Source of the DNA: Dipteris shenzhenensis
Taxonomy: Eukaryota > Polypodiophyta > Polypodiopsida > Gleicheniales
Assembly (NCBI GenBank): GCA_047967505.1
Contig: CM106540.1
Direction: 5' to 3' (one strand)
Length of the DNA stretch: 64,000 bases
The first letter of the stretch is position 1, and each line of letters starts with the position of its first letter. This document shows positions 43,866 to 54,539 of this stretch, piece by piece. The translations under genes were made by a program, and so were the position numbers. The notes beneath the pieces are model-generated. The model was not told the DNA's origin. It made no database searches and saw only the letters and a list, made by a program, of their open reading frames with translations.

Positions 43866-45418
43866 CTACTCATCCGAATCCGAATCATCTTCGTCTTGTT
43901 GGCCTGTTCCTTGGTCCTCGACACCTGCGCCTTCTCCCTCGTCCTCGGCACCTGCGTCCGATCCTTGCCCCTGTTGATCGCTCGCCTCCGATGATGGGAC
44001 GCTTGAGCTTTGAGCCTAAGAGTGAACCATATAAATCGAAAATTAGATTGGAACTTAAATTAAAAAGTGAGATTACAAGTAGGAGTAAACTTATACTGTG
44101 CGAGCAGCCACCTCAGCCCAATCGATTGTCGCTCCCATTGCCTCTTGCTCAATGAACCACGGCTTTGTTCCTATCCGAAATGCGCGCCGCGTCTCTGCAT
44201 CCATAGGAAGACGACCCATCGCAGCTTGCTGTGGATCCAATTTACGAGAGTTAGAGTTAGCTAAAGTGCATGTAATATGTAAGTAAAACAAATAGAACAA
44301 TACATTAAATGGGAAGAAGTAGACTTACCACGGTTGCCTCGAACGCATACCGTCCGCCTGCACCAAAGTGTGAAGTACCTACGACGTCCAGCCGTCTCTT
44401 CGCAGCCCTCCTCTGACCCTCAAACATTTCGGGATGGTCCCTATGTTGCTTCTTGAAGTACTTCCAATCAGCTTTGTCTGCCCCAGCTGGGTTTAGCCAA
44501 CCCCTTTGTAATGGAAGTACGCAAGGTTGATCTATGATGCTTTAGGACCAAACCCATGCGCTCGAGCATATAATTGTCATTAAACTCCACATTTGGCGGA
44601 TTAGGGTATCTTTGTTTTAACTCATCGATCACCGCCTGCTTCTTTTGGGCATCTTGATACCGCCAATCGGTATTTATGCCGCTCTTGAAGTGATGACTCA
44701 TCAACCTCCTCATGGCGGCCATCACTGCTTTTCCCTTTTTATCTTCTATTATCTCTCCGGCAGATGTGATTTGATAGGAGAGATCCCCTGATGAGTAAGG
44801 GGGACTGACGGTAGTAGAGTCTGAAGGAGTGGAAGCTGCGCGACCGCTTCCGGATCGAGGAGTAGCAGTGGGAGTAGGAGAGGGAAAGGGACCTGACTGA
44901 TACTGTGTCTCCAGACCAAGTGGAGACCTTAAGGAGCGTGAGTGTGCTGACTCGTCTACATCTCCTGAGTCAGCACAACATGAGCCGCCCGTCCTACTCT
45001 TCCTTCCCTTGCGAGAGGCATGCGCAGGTGATGATCCTGCGGTCGAAGGGGCGCGAGGGGATGGCTGGGCAGTACGTCCACCCGTCAGTGTAGGGGAAGG
45101 AATTGCGAAGGTCCTCTGAGAGAGCAGAGAGAAGAATCTCGCTGCCTCCTCATCGCTCATCTGCGCTACAAACTCATCGGGAGTCCCGACAAAGCCATGC
45201 GCGGCTAGCAAAGGAGTTCCCCAAGGGGTAGTCGCAGCGCTACGTGGAAGAGGGGTCAGACCAGGGGTAGTCGCAGTGCTAGGACCGAGAGGAGTGGGAC
45301 CAGGGGTAGTCCTCGGGGTAGTCGCCTGAGAGGAATCAAAGTCCTGTGGAGCATATAGATCGTGAGCTCTCCTCCTGCGAGGCTGTCCGTACTCGTCGGA
45401 TGAGCGACGTGATCCCAT
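43866..45418 (-). CDS. Transposase_24 (Ptta/En/Spm) protein, three exons, one frameshift
   Basis: Exons: 45418-44329, 44228-44097 and 44015-43866, with introns opening GTAAGT and GTATAA and closing CAG and TAG. It starts MGSRRSSDEYGQPRRRR. The N-terminal 200 residues are Ser/Thr/Pro-rich. The conserved block holds GKAVMAAMRRLMSHHFKS, YPNPPNVEFNDNYM and HRSTLRTSITKG, then exon 2 (RRAFRIGTKPWFIEQE) and an acidic end (QQDEDDSDSDE). A CCCC run at 44481-44484 has one base more than copy 1. Removing it makes exon 1 exactly 363 codons and restores collinearity, so this copy is frameshifted. Intact length would be about 456 residues. Known relatives bind subterminal repeats; this role is inferred. 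In-frame ATGs upstream (to 45496) encode a repeat-derived hydrophobic run and were not used. Confidence 0.85.
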
Positions 45419-45539
45419 GTCTAACATAGACACAAACACGAAAACAGAAAACAAAAAAACAAACATAAGCATTCTCATAGGCATAGGCATAGGCAAGAAG
45501 AAAGAAGAGGGAAAGGAAAGAGGGAAAGAAGATAGAAAG

Positions 45540-48130
45540 GAAAGAAAAGAATGAGAACGAGGAAATAGAGAATGAGAGAAGGGGGAAATAGAGAAGGGGA
45601 AAGAGATGAGGGAAAATAGAGAAGGAGAGAAGGGGGAAATGAGAGAAGGGGGAAATAGAGTGGGAAATAGAGAATGAGCTTATCCGGAAATAGAGAATCA
45701 GCTTATGCTTCTCTCATTCTCTATTTCCGCATAAGCTCACGCATAAGCATGAGCTTATATGGAAACTTAAGCATAAGCTCATGCTCATGCATGAGCATAA
45801 GCATGAGCTTATGCTTATGCTTATGCTTAAGCATAGGCATCGGATGTATAGAGAAGGAGCTTATGCGGAAATAGAGAATGAGTTTTCACATAAGCTTCTC
45901 TCATTCTCTATTTCTGCATAAGCTTCTCTCATTCTCTATTTCCGCATAAGCTCATGCACAAGCATGAGCTTATGCGGAAACTTGAGCATAAGCTCATGCT
46001 CATGCATGAGCATAAGCATGAGCTTATGCTTATGCTTATGCGGAAAGCATAGGCATCGGAAATAGAGAAGGAGCTTATGCCGAAATAGAGAATGAGCTTA
46101 TGCTTCTCTCATTCTCTATTTCCGCATAAGCTCGCGCATAAGCATGAGCTTATGCGGAAACATGAGCATAAGCTCATGCTCACTCATGAGCATAAGCATA
46201 AGCTCATGCGGAAAAAGAAAAAGGAGCTTATGCGGAAATAGAAAATGAGTTTCCGCATAAGCTTCTCTCATTCTCTATTTCCGCATAAGCTCATGCATAA
46301 GCTCATGCTCATGTATGAGCATAAGCATGAGCTTATGCGGATGCTTATGTATGAGCATAAGCATAAGCTCATGCTTATGTATGAGCAAAAGCATAAGCTC
46401 ATGCTTATGCTCATGCGGAAAAAGAGAAGGAGCTTATGCGGAAATAGAGAATGAGAGAAGCATAAGCTTCTCTCATTCTCTATTTCCGCATAAGCTCCTT
46501 CTCTTTTTCCGCATGAGCTTATGCGGAAACTTAAGCATAAGCTCATGCTCATGCATGAGCATGAGCATGAGCTTATGCTTAAGCTTATGCGGAAACTTAA
46601 GCATAAGCTCATGCTCATGCATGAGCATAAGCATGAGCTCATGCGGAAACTTAAGCATAAGCTCATGCGGAAACTTAAGCATGAGCATGAGCTTATGCGG
46701 AAACTTAAGCATAAGCTCATGCTCATGCATGAGCATGAGCATGAGCTTATGCTTAAGCTTATGCGGAAACTTAAGCATAAGCTCATGCTCATGCATGAGC
46801 ATAAGCATGAGCTTATGCTTATGCTTATGCTTATGCATAGCATAAGCATACATGCGGAAAAAGAGAAGGAGCTTATGCATAAAAAGAGAAAGAGGAGCTT
46901 ATGCGGAAAAAGAGAAGGAGCTTATGTGGAAATAGAGAATGAGAGAAGCATAAGCTTCTCTCATTCTCTATTTCCGCATAAGCTCCTTCTCTTTTTCCGC
47001 ATGAGCTTATGCTTATGCTCATGAGTGAGCATGAGCTTATGCTCATGCGGAAAAAGAGAAGGAGCTTATGCATAAAAAGAGAAAAAGGAGCTTATGCGGA
47101 AAAAGACAAGGAGCTTATGCGAAAATAGAGAATGAGAGAAGCATAAGCTTCTCTCATTCTCTATCTCCGCATAAGCTCATGCATAAGCATAAGCTTATGC
47201 GGAAACTTAAGCATAAGCTCATGCTTATGCTCATGCGGAAAAAGAGAAGGAGCTTATGCATAAAAAGAGAAAGAGGAGCTTATGCGGAAAAAGAGAAGGA
47301 GCTTATGCGGAAATAGAGAATGAGAGAAGCATAAGCTTATGTCATTCTCTATTTCCGCATAAGCTCATGCATAAGCATAAGCTTATGCGGAAACTTAAGC
47401 ATAAGCTCATGCTCATGCATGAGCATAAGCATGAGGTTATGCTTATGCTTATAAGCATAAGCATAAGCTCATGCTTATGCTCACGCGGAAAAAGAGAAGG
47501 AGCTTATGCATAAAAAGAGAAAGAGGAGCTTATGCGGAAAAAGAGAAGGAGCTTATGTGGAAACTTAAGCTTATGCAGAAACTTAAGCATAAGCTCATGC
47601 TGATGCATGAGCATAAGCATGAGCTTATGCTTATGCTTATAAGCATAAGCATAAGCTCATGCTTATGCTCATGCAGAAAGAGAGAAGGAGCCTATGCATT
47701 CTCTATTTCCGCATAAGCTCATGCATAAGCATAAGCTTATGCGGAAACTTAAGCATAAGCTCATGCTCATGCGGAAAGAGAGAAGGAGCTTATGCATAAA
47801 AAGAGAAAGAGGAGCGTATGTGGAAAAAGAGAAGGAGCTTATGCGGAAATAGAGAATGAGAGAAGCATAAGCTTCTCTCATTCTCTATTTCCGCATAAGC
47901 TCATGCATAAGCATAAGCTTATGCGGAAACTTAAGCATAAGCTCATGCTCATGCATGAGCATAAGCTCATGCTTATGCTCATGCGGAAAAAGAGAAGGAG
48001 CTTATGCATAAAAAGAGAAAGAGGAGCTTATGCGGAAAAAGAGAAGGAGCTTATGCGGAAACTTAAGCATAAGCTCATGCTCATGCTGGAGCTTATGCGG
48101 AAAAAGAGCTTATGCGAATGAGAGAAGCAT
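45540..48130. repeat. GCATAAGC palindromic satellite between the divergent genes
   Basis: About 2.6 kb of nested palindromes: GCATAAGCTTATGC, TGAGCATAAGCTCATGC, CATGCTCATGCATGAGCATG, and alternating GCGGAAATAGAGAATGAGAG / CTCTCATTCTCTATTTCCGC blocks that are mutual complements. Because sense and antisense words alternate, long stem-loops can form almost anywhere. The array lies in the promoter spacer and is shared with copy 1. The many open frames in it (up to 193 codons, His/Met/Leu or Cys/Ser-rich) are repeat artefacts. Confidence 0.88.
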
Positions 48131-49251
48131 AAGCATAAGAGAATAAGAGGGAAAGGAAATAGAGAATAAGAGGGAAATGAAAGAGAGAAGGGAAAAGAGA
48201 GAGGGGGAAAGAGAGAATAAGAGAAGGGGGAAAAAGGAGAAAAAGAGAAGGGGGAAGAAGGAAAGAGAGAGAGAGGGGAAGAGAGGGTTCCTACGCCCAT
48301 CACTGCAGCTAGCGCTTAAGGCGCTAGCTGCAGGCCAATGCAAATAACAAAAATAATAAATGGAAAGAAGAGGAAGCACTTACCTGTAAAAGTATGTCCC
48401 GCTCGGTGTAGTGGACTGGCCCTACAAAAGAGAGAAAACAACCCATTTTTTCAAATAAGCTGTTAGTGGAAAGAGGAGATTACAAAAGCAACTTCTTGAA
48501 AGGAGACAAGGAAAGAGGAGATTGAGGAGACAAGGAAAGGAGGAGATTCAGGAGACAAGGAGAAAGAGAAGGAAGAGAAATACAGAAAGAAGAGGTGAGT
48601 TTTCTTTCTTTCTTTCTTGAAATCTCGTTTTTTGTTTCAATCCTTTCAAATCAAGCATGAAAACTAGTTTACAGGTTTAGCAATACAAGTAGAAACACTC
48701 ACAAAACCAAAGCTAACAAACAAACAACCTACATTGTTGAAACAAACTCACCTCTTGAAGAACTTTCTTTCAGGAAACCAAAGAGGGAAAAGGAGAGAGA
48801 GGGAGTACAAGAGGTAGGAGAAGGGTGAGGAGTGGAAAATAGAGTGGGAGGTTGCTTGGAATAGATGGGAGGTCGTCCAAAATAGGTGGGAGGAGATTTT
48901 GGGTTGCTTACTTGAGAGATTAGGAAAGGATTGAGCAAAACGCCGCGTGTTTCGGCGTTTTGGGTTTTAACCCACAGCGTCGCTATATAGCGACGCTTAT
49001 TCGTCGCTATATAGCGACTCTTACTGTTCATTTTTTTTATATGGCCTCAAGTGAAGCTCAAACATGCTATGCTTATAATTGTCAATATCTCCTCTTACTA
49101 TATAGCCTTACGATATAGGATTTTTTGTTTCAATCCTTACTATATAGCGACGTCATTCTTTTTATATGGCCTCAAGAGAAGCTCAAACATGCTATGCTTA
49201 TAATTGTCAATATCTCCTCTTCATGCTTATGTTGTGATTTTATAAGTGTAG
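48131..49251 (+). promoter_or_regulatory. TNP2-side promoter region of CACTA copy 2
   Basis: A GA-rich stretch (48140-48290) is followed by a 13-bp-arm hairpin CTGCAGCTAGCGC / GCGCTAGCTGCAG (48303-48333), more GA-rich sequence with CTTTCTTTCTTT at 48603, and two perfect GTCGCTATATAGCGAC sites at 48979-48994 and 49002-49017, about 235-270 bp before the TNP2 start codon. A half-site, TATATAGCGACGTC, lies near 49141. A direct repeat of ATATGGCCTCAAG(T/A)GAAGCTC occurs at 49039 and 49156. I see no clear TATA box. Confidence 0.55.
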
Positions 49252-52200
49252 ATGGAAGGGACGAGTGGAAGCTCATCCGATGATGCGCCAACGCCCGGGA
49301 GCACGAAGTGGCTTACAGAGAGGTTATACTATCATTGCACTCATTGCAAGCGAGAAGTACGACATCAACGTCGTATTATCATGCGCCACTTGCGGATGTA
49401 TGGGGAGGAGCTGGAACCAATACCCCCCGTTGGTGTTGCACATGTTGATGGATTATCAATAAGTCAAAGCTATTTAAGTTTGCAATCTTATTGTATACCA
49501 GGAAATAGAAGATCTTATATTTACACGAATGAGCTTATGACAGGATGAGGAGGGTGACGAGGGTACACATATACCTTCTCACTTTCAACAAGACTATAGT
49601 CTCCCGGATGACGACGAGGGTATGGTCGACATGATGGATTCCATTTTTAGGGGCACTACATCCCACATACACGTGATGTCAGAGTCTGAGGTCAAAATGC
49701 GAGAGTTGCAATCAACACAATTGTACGAGGGTGCTAGGATGTCTAAACTACGTTCTTGTCTCTCAATCTTGAATCTACAAGTACAGTATGGGTGGTCGGA
49801 TACAAGTGTCTCGGTCTTAATGAGGTTAGCCCTTGCATTAATTTGACTCATTATTTGGATATTGTTTGTTTTGAGAATCATCATTTGGATAGTGTGTTTG
49901 TCATAGGTTGCTCCAGAAGATGTTGCCTGCACCAAATACCATGCCCGCATCAAGAGATGAAGCGAAAAAGATGCTAACAATGGTGGGTATGGATTATGAT
50001 ACCATCCATGCTTGCCGTAATGATTGTATTCTCTTTCGTCATGAGCATGGAGATTTGGCTAGTTGTCCAAAAGGTGGGGAACAACGATATAGAGATGACT
50101 TGCAGGGTGAGCGGATACCGGTAAAGGTCTTAAGACACTTTCCCATCATTGCAAGAATACAACACATGTTTCGATGCAAATCCATAGCGGAGTTGATGAC
50201 ATGGCATGCATCTCATCGGTCCACTGATCACACATTGAGGATTCCTGCAGATTGTGCAGCTTGGAAGCACATAGATAATCAGTGGCCGGACTTTGTGAGA
50301 GAGCCACGCAACTTACATCTTGGGCTAGCCATGGACGGCGTGAATCCTTTCAGGTTACGCTCGACATCTTGGTCGACATGGCCCATAGTCGTGGTGAATT
50401 ACAATATCCCACCATGGCTAACAATAAAAAAGGGACACCTCATGCTTGCACTACTTGTGCCAGGAAAGTACAAGGCAAAAAACATGGACGTGTACATGGC
50501 ACCTTTGATAGAGGAGTTACAGATATTATGGAGAGGAGTGCAGGTCTTTGATATTTCCAGAGCTCCTAGGCATACCAATGATATTTTGGTCAGGGGTATC
50601 TTGATGTGGACCATGCATGACTACCCAGGATATGGAGAGTGCGCAGGTACGTGGTTATGTCTTTACATGTACAATGAGGGATTATGCTTTTTTAACTCTC
50701 TTTTGCACGCATGTCTTGTACTAACATATTCATGCACGCGTGCAGGACTTGTTACAAATGGGTACCATGCTTGTCCTGTTTGTGGACCCGCTCTGAAATC
50801 GCTTGCACGCTACTCCAAACATATGAGGAAAAATGTTTATGAAGGTCATGCTCGATACCTTTCGCTCAACCATCTCGCACGTGGAGGTCAGCTTGATCCA
50901 CCACCATCATATTTGAAAGCAAGTGATTGGATTCAAGCTTGGAGGGCGAATGGAGAGGAACCTCCTCCTGGTATGAAGAGGCTATCGATCTTTCACGAGC
51001 TTCCTTATTGGGGTCAGTTACAAATCAATCATCTCTTGGATCCCATGCATATCTTCAAGAATGTGGGGGCTACCATTTGGGCACACTTGGTTGGTTCCAA
51101 GGACTCGAGAGGAGTGCGAGAAGACTTGCGTGCTATGAATAGGATGTCTCGTTTGTGGCCCCAAGTGCATGCTTCAGGAAAAGTTGTCCTCCCGAAAGCA
51201 ACGTGGATCCTCTCTATGAGGGAGGAGACAGCGATCAAGGCAGACATTGCCTCTTTTCAAACACCGACAGGGTACATGCGTTGCTTGAAAGGAGAATTTT
51301 CAAAGGACAATAAGCTTAGTGGCCTCAAGTCCCATGATTGGCACAAGGTCTTACAGGTATTCTAAGTAGAATTAGTGTACCGATAATAGTGATGCGTTAG
51401 CGTAATTATTATTATGTTATATTTTTGACATGATTTCATTGTTGCTTTGATAGTTCATCCTTCCAATTACAATAAAAGGGTGCTTACAAGAAGATGTTAG
51501 AAATGCTATATTCAAGATCTGTGGTATTGTGAGGTATGCTTACTATCAAATTGCATTATGTATTTTCTTAATGGACATGTGAGATAGGTGGATATCTCAA
51601 ATATCTTACATATGCATGGACATGTGAAATAGGTGGATATCTCAAAAAGAGATCTCTATATCGAGCATCGAGAAAGCTAGGGTGGAATCCATCGAAGCCG
51701 TATGCTTGCTTGAGAAGCACTTTCCCTCAAGAATTATGACAACTCAAGTCCACTTGCTTGTGCACATAGTTGATGAGGTGGCTATAGCAGGTACCGTTCA
51801 TAATCGATGGATGTTTTTTCTCGAGCGGTTTATGAAAACTTTAAAGGGGTTTGTAAGACAAAGAGCAAGACCGGAAGCAAGCATGGCAGAGGGATGGCTT
51901 GTGCAAGAGTCATTAGTATATATCACAGAGTTTCTTGCATCCACGGATCCTGATATGCCGCAAGCTTGGCACAACAAGGATGATGATCGCATCATTGGCG
52001 AGGTCCCCCAAGGAAAAGGGATTGAAAGAAAGATGAGCGAAGAGCAAATGGAGAAATTCAATAAGTTTTGTATCCTCAATAGCCCTGAGATGCAGAAGTG
52101 GATTGAGAGATATGAAGTGGCCAAAGCAGAAAGAATAAATGCAAGGACGAGATTCAGAGTAATGTACAGGCGATCACAACCATATCCACGAGATCTGGCT

Positions 52201-53330
52201 CTTCTCCCTACTCACATGTCACTTGATTGGCTACAACTGGCTGTACGTAAAGCCGAACGTGATGGAGAGACAATAAACGAGCGCGAGCGGGAGTTATCAT
52301 CTAGATGTATGGTGCATGTAAGTTTCTTATCTCTTGACGTAATTAAGTAATTATTTGTGGCAATATATGCTATAAAATAGGTGCATCTTCATTGTTTTAA
52401 TGATGCTCTTTTACAGTACAAAAAGTACAGTGCATTATGGTCATATGGACGACATTTTCGCGTGGAACGCATCGATTCAAAGAGAGTCACGTATGATTGT
52501 GGAGTCATGGCTAACTTCACACAAGATAGCCGAGCAAGTGCTTCGGATACCAATCTTCTCTCCTCACAGTTGGATTATTGTGGAACCATATGCGACATCT
52601 ATGAAATTGATTTCAGACGATTTACTATTTTCATTCTTGATGTAAAATGGTTTAGAACTACTTACAACGGTCCCCATGCGACAGTGAGAAAAGATAGTAG
52701 CGGTCTCTTTGCAATAGACTCCACCAAACATTGGACCGATGAAAGTGATACTTTTGTTCTTCCCGAGCACTGTGAGCAGGTGCATACTAATGATTTAATT
52801 AGTCGAAGCTTTCGTTTTTAAAGTCCATTGATATATATATAATTGACGACATTTGGCACCCATCTTCAATATAGGTGGTTTTTCATCCGGATCGTTCTGA
52901 TCCAAGATGGTGGTACGTGATCCAAGTTGCACCACGAAGTAAGCAAATTTTTGAAGATCCAGATGTGGATATGGAGATGCCACTACCAATGCCGGATCCA
53001 ATTGATGAATCTAGCGAAGAAGATGTAGATCACCATATGAGGCAAGAGGAAGATCCGCATAATGACATCGCACGGGAGGAGGATGGAGATCACGATATTG
53101 ATGAGGAAGACAACAATCATCAAGATCAATCACCACACTTAAGCTTTATTGAAGAAGATGATCAAATACTTTTAGGTGAACGTACGATACTAGAGTACGA
53201 TGATGATATAGGAGATCAACTCAGTATAGAGTTGGAGATAGACTTGCTTGGTGCCTTAGACTTGGCTCAAGATGAAACAGTTGATGTAAATGCTCTTAAT
53301 AGATTTTTCTCATCTCAAACTTGGACATGA
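49252..53330 (+). CDS. TNP2-type CACTA transposase, eight exons, apparently intact
   Basis: Exons: 49252-49428 (or -49434), 49544-49824, 49907-50646, 50746-51356, 51454-51533, 51633-52317, 52381-52779, 52875-53330; all junctions are GT-AG and keep frame. Order: Cys/His-rich N-terminus (YYHCTHCKREVRHQRR), MPASRDEAKKMLTM, the Transposase_21/TNP2 core with LAMDGVNPFRLRSTSWSTWP, NIPPWLTIKKGHLMLALLVP and NHLLDPMHIFKNVGA, a DUF4218-like part (VDEVAIAGTVHNRWMFFLER), a DUF4216-like part (DYCGTICDIYEIDFRRFTIF), and an acidic C-terminus ending SQTWT. The 99-bp intron 50647-50745 is itself open, so retention adds 33 residues in frame. The protein would cut and join the element ends in the nucleus. No premature stop or frameshift was seen. 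Confidence 0.88.
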
Positions 53331-53477
53331 ATATATGAGCTTCAAAGGCTTGATGTACATGCTCTCATTTTTTTACTCTTTATGAGCTCAAACATGTATG
53401 AAAATTTAAAAAATTTTGTCATTGGAAAAAACTAATTTTTAAGGCCTTTAAAAAAAAAAAAACCTCTCTGTAAAAAC

Positions 53478-53663
53478 GTCGCTATAATATTTTATCTCAG
53501 TGTCGCTATATAGCGACTTTCTTAAAAGTCGCTATATAGCGACTTTTGCCAAAAGTCGCTATATAGCGACGATTTACGAAACCCGATTTCTATACCGACG
53601 ATTAACGCTAAGCGGGCGCTAATCGTCGGTACGTAAACGTCGCAATAGGATGCGTGTGTAGTA
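53478..53663. repeat. Right subterminal palindromes and terminal repeat of CACTA copy 2
   Basis: Three perfect GTCGCTATATAGCGAC sites start at 53502, 53528 and 53555. They are followed by a larger palindrome, ACCGACGATTA...TAATCGTCGGT (53594-53632), then CGCAATAGGATGCGTGTGTAGTA to 53663. Sequence past the first eight bases differs from the left end, so the terminal repeat proper is short. Confidence 0.85.
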
Positions 53664-54539
53664 TTGAAATTTAACTCGTTAGCATAAGAAGTATGTGATT
53701 AAAAGAAGCAAAAAATAAAGCTAGGGATATTCACCTCTTCTGCTGAGTTCAAATCAAGCAGCCATGTGCGTAACATATCCTCCTCGAATGATTTTCCCTT
53801 CATTGGTCCATATAAAAGAGATCTAAGATAGAATTTGAGTTCAGTAAATGATGTCGGGTAGTAACTAGTCATTGTCTTAGAGGGAAAGTGGGAGAAGGAG
53901 AGTGAGGGAGCGATAGTGAGGGATGCACAGTGAGCTGCCCCTCCTTCAAGAGTGATAGAAAGTAAGGGAAGACGTAAAGTGAAAGACGAATACAAGTTAA
54001 TCAGAAGGACTAGGATGTAAGAAATAAGAGAGTGTTTGTGGAAGGACTACGATGTAAGAATACAAGTGCACTAAGGCACGATGCGTTCGCTATGATAAGG
54101 GTTGGAATAAAGTGAGAGAAGCATTGGAAATGCTCTACTTTAAGTGAGTGGAGACTGTCCAACTGAATAAAATTTTACAGAGCATTGGGAATGCTGTACT
54201 TTAAGTGAGTGGAGCATTGGGAATTGATACTTTGGAGTGAAATATATTACAAATATTACATCATCAAATATTCATATCAAAATTCTCATCACAAAAGGTT
54301 ATATTTCCAAATAATCACATCATCACACATTCATATCATAAAATTGTGTGCATGAAATAAATATATAAATATCATGACTAAATGCCACTTAAGTAAGAGG
54401 TCACAAATTGGTGTATAATCAACAAAAACTACATCATGATTCATACATTGCAACAAATAAATCTCAACCATAATATTCATGGAATAAACAACATCATGAG
54501 AATATGCTCCTCTTGCATATATGCAAACACAACATCATG
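53664..54539 (-). other. Right flank of the CACTA, possible small exon
   Basis: A reverse-strand frame (53995-53699) contains ELKFYLRSLLYGPMKGKS and TWLLDLNSAEE followed by GTGAAT, a possible donor (about 53735). It reads like a genuine exon but has no recognised family. 54000-54540 is AT-rich, with two AAATTTTACAGAGCATTGGGAATGCT-like repeats near 54125-54220, and otherwise unremarkable. Confidence 0.35.

Larger units (their letters stand above)
43342..53663. mobile_element. Near-complete 10.3-kb CACTA (En/Spm) transposon with divergent genes, copy 2
   Basis: The left end is CACTACAAGGCATAGGCC. The right end reads ATGCGTGTGTAGTA, giving TACTACACACGCAT on the other strand, so the first base of CACTA appears mutated. 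Order: terminal repeat, TATATAG palindromes, hairpin, Transposase_24 gene (leftward), palindromic satellite, TATATAG palindromes, TNP2 gene (rightward), TATATAG palindromes, terminal repeat. Both genes point outward from the centre. Flanking 3-mers (AAA left, TTG right) do not match, so no target duplication is supported. TNP2 looks intact while the partner has a one-base insertion. Confidence 0.9.

Noticed and set aside
46245-48121. Many long open frames on both strands (up to 193 codons) rich in His/Met/Leu or Cys/Ser
   Set aside because: They are translations of the GCATAAGC palindrome array, open in several frames at once on both strands; there is no protein-like composition.
43339-53666. 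3-bp target duplication for CACTA copy 2
   Set aside because: The flanking triplets are AAA and TTG. They do not match, and the right terminal base is itself mutated.
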